NCBI GenBank assembly: GCA_905147135.1
Contig: LR990050.1
Location: forward strand, 20,334,001-20,398,000
Origin: Blastobasis lacticolella
Lineage: Eukaryota > Arthropoda > Insecta > Lepidoptera > Blastobasidae
Direction of reading: 5' to 3'
Length of the DNA: 64,000 bases
The first letter of the stretch is position 1. Each line of letters opens with the position of its first letter. Shown here one piece after another: positions 55,901 through 64,000 of this stretch. The notes beneath the pieces were generated by a model that was not told the origin of the DNA, made no database searches, and was given only the letters and a program-made list of their open reading frames with translations. The position numbers and the translations under genes were made by a program.

Positions 55901-58333
55901 GCCCTACGGGCAGACAGACGCCGTCACCATCGTGCCCGCGGGCCCTAGTCGAGGTGCCGCGCCTCGCGATGCCGGGGCGGCTGTCGATCGGATAGTTTCG
56001 ACTGGCGCTGGTAGGTCAGCACGGGACTGCTAAGCTGGCCGAACTTGGCCGACTTGTACCGATCGACAGACGCAGTAGAATCGCTCCGAGGCGATTCGCA
56101 TCTCGGCTAGGCCCGCTGCCCCGCCGCCGCCGCCTGACCCACCGAGTGGGTGGCGGCGGGACCGGTGCGGTTGGACTCCGGCCGCGGCTTGTATAGGCGT
56201 GCGAATTCAAACTGGCTTCCTCCGGGCGCACAAGCCGACTCACACGCACTCACGCACACGTAACGAGTATACGACACACCACCGAATGGGACGACAATGA
56301 TATGGCAAATTGATAAAAATAACGACCACAACCATGCAGTAACCAATTTCAAACCGATTTATTTCGAGATCACAGACCCTCGAATTAGTCAAACCAGTCG
56401 TACATAAAAAACTAATTCACCAGCTATTAGTATCGTAGAAATTTATAGCTGCCACAAGCATTAATGAGCCATCAACGTTTAGTGAAATCAAGCATGATAA
56501 GCGGACACAAATCGAAACTCGCTCCAGAAACACTTTCACAAACACCCAGAACCCAAATCACAAAAAAATACGTATAAAAAACGTCACACACAACAGATAA
56601 GCGAAAAGTGGTATAAAAATACTACTAGTACTGGTACACTCACCGTCCCTTACATCCCCCGCCTCCACCTCAGCGAGCGCTCCCCCCAGCGAGTCCAGCG
56701 AGTCGTTCTCGGAGCGGCTGCGCTCCCCCGCGCCCCCCGCACCCCCCGCGCCCGCCCCGCCCTCGCCCGACCCTCGCTCGCGGCAGCGCCACCCGCCGCG
56801 GGAGAACCACGCCACGTTGGACGAGGGGTCGCTCAGGCGGCGCTGGAAATCACCACGTTGGAAAATAAACTTAGTCCTTACATAGGTAGATACGTAGACA
56901 CTCCCGCCCGTCTCCTCACAGGACGCGTTGGAAACTTTTTTTTTTTATGTCATACGGTAGGCAAACAGGCAAGCGGGCCACCTGATGGAAAGTGGTCACC
57001 ACTACCTATAGACATTAGCAACACCAAGTGTATCGCCAATGCGTTGCCCACCTCTGTAGCACGTTGCTCTGGCAGCAAAACGGGCAAATGCCAATGCCCC
57101 TCCACTACGGTTCCCCAAATCCCCACCTCATGGAGCACTGGAGACCTTACTCACCGGCAGAAACATAATACTATTTAAAAGAGTATTGTTTAGCTGCGTT
57201 AGTATTGTAAACTATTCTATTAAACGTCGGTGCATAGATAAAATGCCACGGGTTACGAAGGAAATGGTGAGATGAAAGTCAAATGCCTGGCTAGTCTAAT
57301 AAAAAAATATACGTTTGCGAGTTCAATTCACCAGATGGCGCTCCTGAGACGTAAGGTCTGCTGTCGTAATACTGGCGCGCTATTGGACGTCTGTCAACAA
57401 CATCTGTAGCGCCGAACATCAGTAGCGCCATCTGATGGATTTTTGAATCGCAAACATCCTCATTACCGCGTCCCGGATATCTACTAAATAGCGATTTTGA
57501 GATCTAAGGAAATACACTCATCTCGTTGGGTTGCAAAGATATGTTGTGTGGTAATATGTTGTACGGATAGTGAATAGAATACGAATAACAAGATGTTCCA
57601 GTTGCAATCGGTAGCAAAAATAAAAAACAATAAATAGCAGTATCATCTATCGACGTCAAAACTTTCCATTGCCGTAATATTTCCACAGGAGTTGGCAACA
57701 TAAACGTTTCCAATACAAACAAATTAGCTGAAATGGCTAGTAAAGGACTGTTATGGGTCGTTGATGATGATAAGTAACTACATTATCGTTCCTTAACGAC
57801 CTGCTGAGTGACACAATGGTCACTGTGTCGATCGGCTACGCTGATGGTCTCGGTTTCATATTCTATTCACTATATTAGTGTGTAATGTATGTGTGCAGTT
57901 AGCCAAAATCAAATCTACCACTCCCAGGTTAGAGATTTGTTGAACGTCATAAGTTGCAATAACATTCTGGACTCCACCTTAGCGACATTTCCGTGTCACC
58001 GGAAGATTTGTCAAAACTGGCACACTCTCTTGACCAACCGTACCGACAGTGGACTCCCTTTGACCTTCCGGTACGCACCTGATGCTTATACACGAACATA
58101 TCCTCCGGGTCGTCTTCAAAGTCGGAATCCCAAAGGTCCGTGTTGGCGAGCCCGGGCTCCGACGCCGGCGTGTCCAGCCCCGAGCCGTGGGGCCTCGCCA
58201 CGCACATCTCGGCGTGGCCCTTCCCCGCGGGGCCCTTCATGCGCACGAACTCGTGCCGGGCCCCCCCGCGGGTCCCCCCGCCGAGGAGCCCGAACGACAT
58301 GCGCTGCGCCACCTTCGTTGATAACGATGATTG
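52874..58333 (-). CDS. KIAA0930 homologue (DUF2045 family), 3' portion, five exons
   Basis: The protein family is uncharacterised. Exons: 58079-58333, 56644-56842, 55295-55903, 54596-54745 (shortest form) and 52874-52914. Joined they give 1254 nt, 417 residues plus stop, phases 0, 1, 1, 1. Family signatures are KVAQRMSFG, HEFVRMKGPAGKGHAEM near the start and LNAYLTYVTLPWWSIAKDIL, DHREEPILTF at the C-terminus, which align with the corresponding parts of human KIAA0930. The middle is long, disordered-looking and rich in Gly, Ala, Pro and Arg. Exons for the N-terminal half were not found and probably lie beyond the right edge. The penultimate exon is embedded in a 13-unit tandem array, so longer forms (up to about 825 residues in this portion) are possible. 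Confidence 0.9.
52915..53371 (-). other. Last intron of the KIAA0930 homologue
   Basis: Runs from the most distal array donor to the terminal-exon acceptor (GTTCCAG) and is largely a MITE (52952-53270). If an earlier donor is used, the remaining array units become part of this intron. Confidence 0.7.
52952..53270. mobile_element. MITE filling the last intron of the KIAA0930 homologue
   Basis: The left end TTCCAGAATTCACCAGATGG is mirrored by the inverted right end (CCCTCTGGTGGATTTTGGAA) with few mismatches over about 31 bp. The shared core is CACCAGAKGGCGCTACTGAG. Interior non-coding. Confidence 0.75.
53334..54689 (-). repeat. 102-bp tandem array: exon 3' end plus splice donor, 13 units and a 30-bp partial
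   Basis: Each unit runs from TTCCAC through the coding segment KEGKRQSSAPLNAYLTYVTL, PWWSIAK and ends with eight intronic bases GTAGGACC. Unit 1 starts at 54689, unit 13 ends at 53364, and a diverging partial unit (HRRKDGKRQ) occupies 53334-53363. The first two units read HLWKEGK and the others HRRKEGK. 102 is a multiple of 3 and the unit is stop-free, so read-through gives GRTFHRRKEGK junctions. Units 3 to 13 look almost identical, pointing to recent expansion, homogenisation, or an assembly artefact. Confidence 0.97.
54596..54745 (-). CDS. KIAA0930-homologue penultimate exon (shortest form)
   Basis: Reads LDDGAYNPLWAMRGFTQTFH, LWKEGKRQSSAPLNAYLTYV and TLPWWSIAK. The acceptor is GTTGCAG (54746), the first donor AAAG|GTAGGA. 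It carries the conserved LTYVTLP motif. The same donor recurs every 102 bp down to 53372, so the exon could extend by 1 to 12 further units, all in frame. Confidence 0.9.
54746..55294 (-). other. KIAA0930-homologue intron
   Basis: Carries a short dispersed repeat (54955-55005, ATGGCGTCCATGGTACTG and GAACAGATAGGTTG) shared with 43840-43885. Otherwise nothing. Confidence 0.5.
55295..55903 (-). CDS. KIAA0930-homologue exon, 203-codon low-complexity cassette
   Basis: The frame that links correctly reads GAVCGPRPPPVDSPACLRTL, then Pro/Ala/Arg-rich sequence (PRPAPRPAPADSPG), an acidic ECEVGHDAAALDEYGLQ, MYSTTPDAGATAGSSEPEG and TDVYYWCDLPRDHH before donor GTAAGG. I placed the acceptor at CTGCCCGTAG because it leaves the required phase 1; other AG sites nearby give the wrong phase. 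Other frames over this GC-rich block are open by composition only. Phase 1 on both sides makes it a possible skippable cassette. Confidence 0.7.
55904..56643 (-). other. KIAA0930-homologue intron
   Basis: GC-rich at its 3' part, AT-rich toward 56300-56640. No repeat or exon assigned. Confidence 0.45.
56644..56842 (-). CDS. KIAA0930-homologue exon, Gly-rich and Ser/acidic
   Basis: Reads RRLSDPSSNVAWFSRGGWRC, a Gly/Ala run (GEGGAGAGGAGGAGE), then RSRSENDSLDSLGG and ALAEVEAGDVRDG. The acceptor is TTTCCAG (phase 0), the donor GTGAGT (phase 1). SENDSLDSL resembles the Ser/acidic SANDSEE region of vertebrate relatives (from memory, not aligned). Confidence 0.85.
56936..57205 (-). mobile_element. 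LINE-derived short retroposon
   Basis: A plus-strand T-run followed by ATGTCATACGGTAGGCAAAC, CACCTGATGGAAAGTGGTCA and GCCAATGCGTTGCCCACC. The inverted counterpart of 3098-3438, 5'-truncated. Confidence 0.7.
57322..57446. mobile_element. Short MITE with ACCAGATGGCGCT ends
   Basis: The left end TTCAATTCACCAGATGGCGC is mirrored by an inverted right end (GCGCCATCTGATGGATTTTT). Related to the element at 52952-53270. Confidence 0.65.
58079..58333 (-). CDS. KIAA0930-homologue exon with core DUF2045 motif
   Basis: 85 codons, phase 0 at both ends. Reads QSSLSTKVAQRMSFGLLGGG, HEFVRMKGPAGKGHAEMCVA, then an acidic LWDSDFEDDPEDMFVYKHQ. The acceptor is AATTCCAG, the donor GTGCGT. The FVRMKGP..GKGHAEM block is the best evidence for family membership. 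Confidence 0.93.
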
Positions 58334-59801
58334 CTGGAATTGAAACGGAACAGATCGTAAATAAAAACGAATAGCGAGGACTTTGTGGCTAGAAGGTGCT
58401 AGCTTAAGCTTAAGAATTATAAACACAGCACAGTTGAGATTGGGGAAGAACCTTCATTGTAAATATTAAACTTAAGGAAATACGGTATTTACTTGTGAAT
58501 ATCCTTGTGGCTACGGACGTACGGCTTAGGTACAGCGTCTGCTATCAACGGTCGAGATCCACGCCTAAACGTGCCTTCGATTACTTGGCGATCGTATGAT
58601 CTTTATCTTCACAAGAGTGATCGGAAAATACCTATTGATCCGCGCTGACTCGTCGGCTTGACAAACTGAGGCATACGCCACTCAACCGCGACGAGCCTCG
58701 TTAATTTGAATGGATGCCTGCTACCGGGCCAAACGGCCGTCACAGCTGGCATTGGAGCTACACGAAATTGTATGCAACGATGAGCAAAAAGCGGAAACTA
58801 AATCTACTTGTCAGCTTTGGCTTTTGTGCACTAAATCCCTGGCAACAGCGCAATCGAATAAACGCGACACGGGTGAACAGTGCAATGTCAGAACTATACA
58901 TTGTTATTGTTATTCATTGGTGTGAGAATCAAATAATAGCTATCGTTTGTTTTCCAACTTTCGTTCGTATGTTTTTAATAATTTTACTTCGTCATTGCGA
59001 AGAGATATATAATATAATAGAGAAAATTTATCAGCTGAAATAAGAAGGTCAAGTCACTAACGTAATAAAGCATTATTTCATGATAAAATAGTTTATGTCG
59101 ACCGGAAAGGATCAAGTTTTATCTGCAATATTATAACTTCACGGTGTCTGGCCGCAACCACCAGGCTAATAACAATAAGCCTTCACTGAACATCCGCACG
59201 ATGTATGCGTTTCGAGTTTAATAGATAAATTTGAATAACTACCCACTAAAATGGCTGGTAACGAAAACAAGGCCCAGGGAATGAACAGACAATGCTCATT
59301 GTCCAAATGACATAAATTCCGATGTCGCCATCGATTGTGTGTGCATCAATTCCGATATGCTCAGATTATTTTAGCTGTAAATGCACCCTGGTATGTAACA
59401 AATGCAAATTTACGACACGATCTGTACACAAGAACAAAACACAACTAAAAATAAAGTGCAAAATACAAACATAACAGAAACGGCAGCAATCTCACCCAAA
59501 TATTCTGGCGAAACATCTGATGGATGCCCAAACAAAGTCCATCAAGGCGTCTATTGAAAAGAACAGTAGGTACATACCCCAAGATCTACTACGATAAATG
59601 ATGTGGCCAAATAACGGATGTGGATCTAGCAAGCCTATTTTAAACACATTCAGAAAATTTTGCTAAATGTTTTACCAATAGGGAATTTCATCGTTTGAAT
59701 TCGCATTCTGTCATTACCTACAATAAGCAAATAAGTGCTAAATTCAACTCATTTATGTGACTATAGCATAAAGATAAAATAATGTGGTAAACCACAATAT
59801 A

Positions 59802-60890
59802 TTAGGTTGGGGAAAAAGTCTTTTCGCATATAGTATGTATGAACTTGTAATAAAACCTCTGGCTATACTATTTGTACCTGGCTGGTTTTGGTATAATTTA
59901 AAAGTTTAAATTTTAAAGAAGATAATTCCAAATTCAAATTGTGAAAATGCGTGATTTTTATTTGTTTTTCTTACCGTCAAGATGAGTGAATCTAATGAAG
60001 AAATTAGAATGCAGTGTCTGTGAGAGTAGCAAAAATTTGGTTTAAGCGTTGACAATCCGGAAATTTTGATGTTACGTACGGATAAAATGGATGCTATTTT
60101 TGAAAAAGTGGAGCAAGATCGGCATATCAGTAGTTACGACGTAGCTGAAGAACTGGAAATTGACACAAAAATGGGCACACAAAAAAGCTCGATATTTGGG
60201 TACCTCATGAGCTCTCTGAAAGAAACCTAATGAACCGTGTACTCATTTGTGATTTTTTTATTACGACGTAATGAAACCGAACCATTTTTGAAGAAATTGA
60301 TAACTGGTGATGAAAAGTGGATCACGTACGACATGAACGTGCGAAAAAGGTCATGGTCAAAGGCCGGTCAGGCTTCACAGACTGTGGCGAAACCCGGGTT
60401 AACTCGCAACAAGGTGATGCTGTGTGTGTGGTGGGATTGGAAGGGCATTATTCATTATGAGCTGTTACCATCAGGCAGGACCATCGATTCAGAACTCTAC
60501 TGCGAACAACTGATAAGATTAAAGCAAGAAGTTGAGATTAAGCGGCCGGAATTAATCAACAGAAGGGTTGTGGTTTTTCATGATGATAACGCTAGACCTC
60601 ACACATCTTTAACCACTCAGCAAAAATTAAGAGAGTTTTGCTGGGAGGTGTTAATGCATCCGCCGTATAGTCCTGACCTTGCACCTTCACATTTCCACCT
60701 GTTTCGGTCTCTTCAGAATTCTTTAGGCAGTGTCAGGTTAACATCACGAGAGGACTGCCAAAACGTCTTGACGCAGTTTTTTGATCAGAAGCCAAAAAAA
60801 TTCTATAGCAATGGGATATGTCCCTACCTATAAGATGGCAAAAAGTTATCGAACAAAATGGTACCTACATACTTTAGTTAAATGTAAATC
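59802..60890 (+). mobile_element. Degenerate mariner element
   Basis: The left terminus TTAGGTTGGGGAAAAAGTCT is typical of mariner ends and follows a TA. It encloses a broken transposase (59982-60833). The right inverted repeat is not recognisable, so the right limit is approximate. Confidence 0.8.
59982..60833 (+). pseudogene. Mariner transposase pseudogene
   Basis: The ATG at 59982 reads MSESNEEIRMQCL, then a TGA at 60021. The N-terminal half continues with frameshifts and a deletion. The C-terminal half (60237-60833) is open: LITGDEKWITYD, WWDWKGIIHYELLPSG, VVVFHDDNARPHTS and MHPPYSPDLAPSHFHLF. The first two catalytic Asp are at 60309 and 60585. The third position, 34 residues later, is His (CAT at 60690) instead of Asp, so even an intact copy would lack the D,D34D triad. 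Confidence 0.92.
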
Positions 60891-61080
60891 TATACTAATA
60901 TTATAAAGAGGAAAGGTTAAATTTTTTGTTTGTTTGTTTGTATTGAATAGGCTTCGAAACTAATGGACCGATTTCAAAAATTCTTTCACCGCTGGGAAGC
61001 TTAACTATCCCCGGGTGACATAGGCTATATACCCGTGTACCCGTAGTGGTACCCGTGCGAAGCCGTGGCGGCTGCTAGTA
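60888..61080 (+). repeat. Helitron-like short repeat
   Basis: Begins TCTATACTAATATTATAAAG, contains the TTTGTTTGTTTGT run and GGACCGATTTCAAAAATTCT, and ends GCCGTGGCGGCTGCTAGT. It adjoins the mariner remnant. The TC start and CTAGT end fit a Helitron-derived unit. Confidence 0.65.
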
Positions 61081-61712
61081 AACTATATTAAAAAATATTT
61101 GAATTTTCATATAAAATGCGAATTCGTTCATTCATACATTCGCAATGATTGCGTAACATATTTTATCTACACTCATATCGTAATGTTCCAATTACATATT
61201 CGAAAACAGTCGTTTAAGTATACACTTTTTTCACGCCTGCCTATAAAATTTTAAAAAATTACTTTATGATACAGCATTTCCCATATTATTTTCATTACAG
61301 CTGTAACGTAAAATAACTTTTTAATCATTATGCAACACTTATATTTTTTAAATTCTTGTCGGGCGCGCGGACCCGGCTGAATACCTAATGTAGGCTGAAT
61401 ACCGAAGATGTCTTTAACAAATTCAAAATTTAAATTTTCCTGTTTATATTTCTGTGTAATTATTTTCCCGCTAAACAGAATATTTAATCTAATAGTTGTA
61501 ATTTGTGTTTGTGAATGTTTTTCCTTATTTGAAGCAAATAAATAGATAAATGTAAAAGTAGATAAAAGATAAAAGTAAAGTGAATTTCGCGCCGCTTGAT
61601 ATCCTCGATGCGTAGATACAACAGAACTGACTCGCAGCTTACTTCCAGCAAAGTTGAAAAAATTATTGGTACGATATTTTAACATAAAAATATGAGTGTA
61701 GATAAAGTAGTG

Positions 61713-61812
61713 TATGCAACTGCATATAATTAGGTATTAAAACACTCGTGTCAAACTATGATATGAACAGACACTCATGTTTTAATACCCCCTTTTATAT
61801 GACAGTTGCATA
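61713..61812. repeat. 100-bp fold-back element
   Basis: The left arm TATGCAACTG...GGTATTAAAACACTCGTG is mirrored by ACACTCATGTTTTAATACC...CAGTTGCATA. Imperfect hairpin of the short MITE type. Confidence 0.75.
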
Positions 61813-63394
61813 AACTACTATTAGGACACGCTAAAGCTAATAAAACACTTGATACTTTATTATGATAACATATAACTGCATAATTTTGATAAAATAAATT
61901 GCCAATAACAGAATTTCGCAAACGATAGTCATACACCGAACATGCTCCGTTGTATTTAAAGTGTCGGCCAACAATCGTGATGGCAACAATTATGTTTCTG
62001 CGAGACGGCTCTCCGTGGAAAATACCCGACCTGTAGATGATGCAGCTTAATAGTAATCTTGTCGGTTTCCCCGAGGTAATAAAATAACCGCCAAGTCAAG
62101 ACGCGTCAGGCATCAGGGCGATACTTAGATAACTAATGAAAATATCAGTTTAGAACAGAAACCAACGTAGGTACACATGGACTCATAAATTAGCGACGGA
62201 TTACATCATTAACGTGCTTCAAATAGCTTGTTATTCTCAACGCATATCTATAATTAAAATGTTACCCATCAGGTCATTATTATGCGTAATAAATACAAAA
62301 CACCGGATTTATTTTAATTAATAAATATACTTATTTTGATTTTAATACATCAACTTGGAATTTTGCGTATTCCTTTAGAATTTTCCTCATACAAAATTTT
62401 GTAAATTAATAAATAGTTGTAGCTTGCCGAATGAAATATCGATACCGGTTTAGTAGTTCTAGAGTTTGTCCAATAAAAACAAACAAACATTTTCCTTCTT
62501 TAGAATATAAGCATTGATAATGTGTATCTTTTCCTTCACATAGTCACGTATAATGTGGCCATCGATAACTTCCTTTAATCGTCACCGGCACAAGATAAAT
62601 CAATACAATATATTCGTGAATGCCACGTCACGACAGTCACGCTACAATGAAGCCAAGCCGACAATGTTGCCGAGTACACAGACTGTGATTAGTGAGTACT
62701 TATAAATGCTTGTGGGTAGTGCGGGGCGTCTGCAGCCGCGGGGTCGGCACCCTGGCTATGAAGGGCAACGTCTAACAGCCAAGTGGGTTCACATCACACG
62801 ACACGTCACTAAGTTATTCAGCCAGGAGGTCTCATTACAACAACTTGGTTGACGCGAGGGGTCACTATACCCAGCATAAACTTCAGCTATCAATTTAAGC
62901 TAAGTACGTCATACGTCAAGTTTAATGGACACGGATATTGCAGTTTTTGAACGCCTCAGAAAAACAATAAATTGCATCGTTAAGTTTCATTGCTGTAATA
63001 GCTATGGTAGCACAATTCATTATGAAATTATAGCCATTAATTTTAACCAACCGTAACGCTATTTATGTGTATATAAGGAAAATCAATACCCCAATACCCA
63101 GGAAAACCAACTGGAATAAAATTTCAAGCGTTACCAAAACAAAATCATTAAATTAAAATCACAAAACCAATCGAATAGAAAAAAAATATAGAGCAATGAC
63201 GACACCCATTCAATTTCAATTACTTTAACTTTACCAATGCATGCGGGCCATCGCCGTTGGGGTCAAGATACATTATTAACGATCCCATAGCCGAGACGTC
63301 AACGTCTGGGCCGTTGCCGCGTTGGCGGGTACAATAGCCGCTTGCCCCAAAATCGCGCCCCTTCGGATCGAGCCCACAGCGATAAATCAAGCCG

Positions 63395-63440
63395 TGACGG
63401 CCGCGGCGTGACGTCACGAGCCGCCCTCCCGCCCGCGTCG
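63395..63440. promoter_or_regulatory. CpG-rich patch with CRE palindrome
   Basis: A perfect TGACGTCA within GCGTGACGTCACGAGCC in a GC-rich stretch (63230-63440) of AT-rich DNA. It could be a promoter or enhancer of the gene to the right. Motif evidence only. Confidence 0.25.
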
Positions 63441-64000
63441 CCAATCATGCACAAACTAAAGGGTAAACATCTCCTGTCGTCAAAAATACACCCACCGCTA
63501 CTGTTCAATCAGGCGAACAAAGAGACACTGAGTTTGATATACGGGTAACCCAAATAAGCGGAAAGAGGATAAGCTACTTATACGTGTATGAAGAGGGTAG
63601 ATAGAGAGAGACTATGGAAAAAAGCTGATACAATCCAGTCTCATATTACTCGGAACGTCATCTCCTAAACCACAAGCTCAACTTTGGAATGAAACTAGAC
63701 ACTTACAGCAGTATACAACAGAATATACGACGACATACAAAATAAGCAGCAGAGTCGCCGGCTCAATGAAGTCATCCGCCCCGACGTCCTCGACCCCAGC
63801 CATTACAGGGTTTCATTGGTTTCATGAGTAATGAAATTCTTTGTGTATTAGTCACTGAAGAAACGCTGACAAGGGACATTATAAAAATATCAGTTGTATG
63901 AAATTCAGACAGACATGCCATATTAACACGAAAACTACAACATTTGCTATTAAATGCAAGTTCAATACAAAGATATTTATTACTATAAGTGTAATAGCAT

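Larger units (their letters stand above)
56843..58078 (-). other. KIAA0930-homologue intron
   Basis: Contains a LINE-derived tail (56936-57205) and a small MITE (57322-57446). The stretch 57450-58070 shows no further feature. Confidence 0.55.
58334..64000. other. Right-edge region: upstream intron or flank of the KIAA0930 homologue
   Basis: No further DUF2045 exon was found on the minus strand. Contents are the mariner, a Helitron-like repeat, a fold-back and a CpG patch. The 144-residue minus frame at 61251-61685 is AT-rich and unlike any family I recognise. Confidence 0.5.

Noticed and set aside
55245..56033. Long frames of 163-256 residues on the plus strand
   Set aside because: Composition effects of very GC-rich DNA. 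Only the minus frame ending TDVYYWCDLPRDHH connects in phase to both neighbouring exons.
61251..61685. 144-residue minus-strand coding sequence
   Set aside because: AT-rich, no recognisable domain or splice context, and not like the missing N-terminal half of KIAA0930.

Overview
This is eukaryotic, insect-type genomic DNA, most likely from a moth or butterfly (Lepidoptera). Coding sequence is split into many short exons with GT..AG introns. The introns are full of tRNA-headed SINEs, CR1/Jockey-like and RTE-like LINE fragments, Helitron-like short repeats ending in CTAGT, fold-back MITEs and a dead mariner, all familiar from lepidopteran genomes. I cannot name the species. I saw no bacterial-type genes, CRISPR arrays, rRNA or convincing stand-alone tRNA genes.

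Two genes can be read, both on the minus strand. (1) An F-spondin (spondin-1 / fat-spondin) gene is complete from ATG at 44089 to stop at 6500. It has 15 coding exons whose splice phases all agree and encodes a predicted secreted matrix protein of 775 residues: signal peptide, reeler domain, spondin_N domain, three thrombospondin type-1 repeats, a Kunitz inhibitor domain, an Ala-rich linker and a fourth thrombospondin repeat. A likely non-coding first exon lies at about 44870-45000, and a weaker alternative one starts at 47459. (2) Upstream of it, at 52874-58333, are the last five exons of a homologue of the uncharacterised protein KIAA0930 (DUF2045 family). Its 5' exons lie beyond the right edge of the window or were not found.

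The most unusual structure is in the KIAA0930 homologue. Its penultimate exon has been tandemly amplified together with its 5' splice site: 13 units of 102 bp plus a 30-bp partial unit (53334-54689). Because 102 is a multiple of 3 and the unit has no stop, all 13 splice donors are in frame with the same terminal exon. On paper the gene could make a ladder of proteins with 1 to 13 copies of a 34-residue segment that carries the family's conserved C-terminal LTYVTLP motif.

Layout by region. 1-6499: intergenic, with fold-back and retroposon remnants. 6500-44089: F-spondin, including a 13.5-kb intron that holds a 15-bp satellite, two near-identical 470/489-bp repeats and a 1-kb transposon with a clear target-site duplication. 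F-spondin intron 5 holds two decayed copies of exon 5 and a nested 1.1-kb inverted-repeat element. 44090-52873: 5' leader and intergenic DNA with a LINE/MITE composite and twin hairpins. 52874-58333: KIAA0930 homologue. 58334-64000: its upstream intron or flank, with a mariner pseudogene that has lost its third catalytic Asp.

The two proteins have no known joint function. F-spondin acts outside the cell in adhesion and axon guidance. KIAA0930 proteins are uncharacterised.
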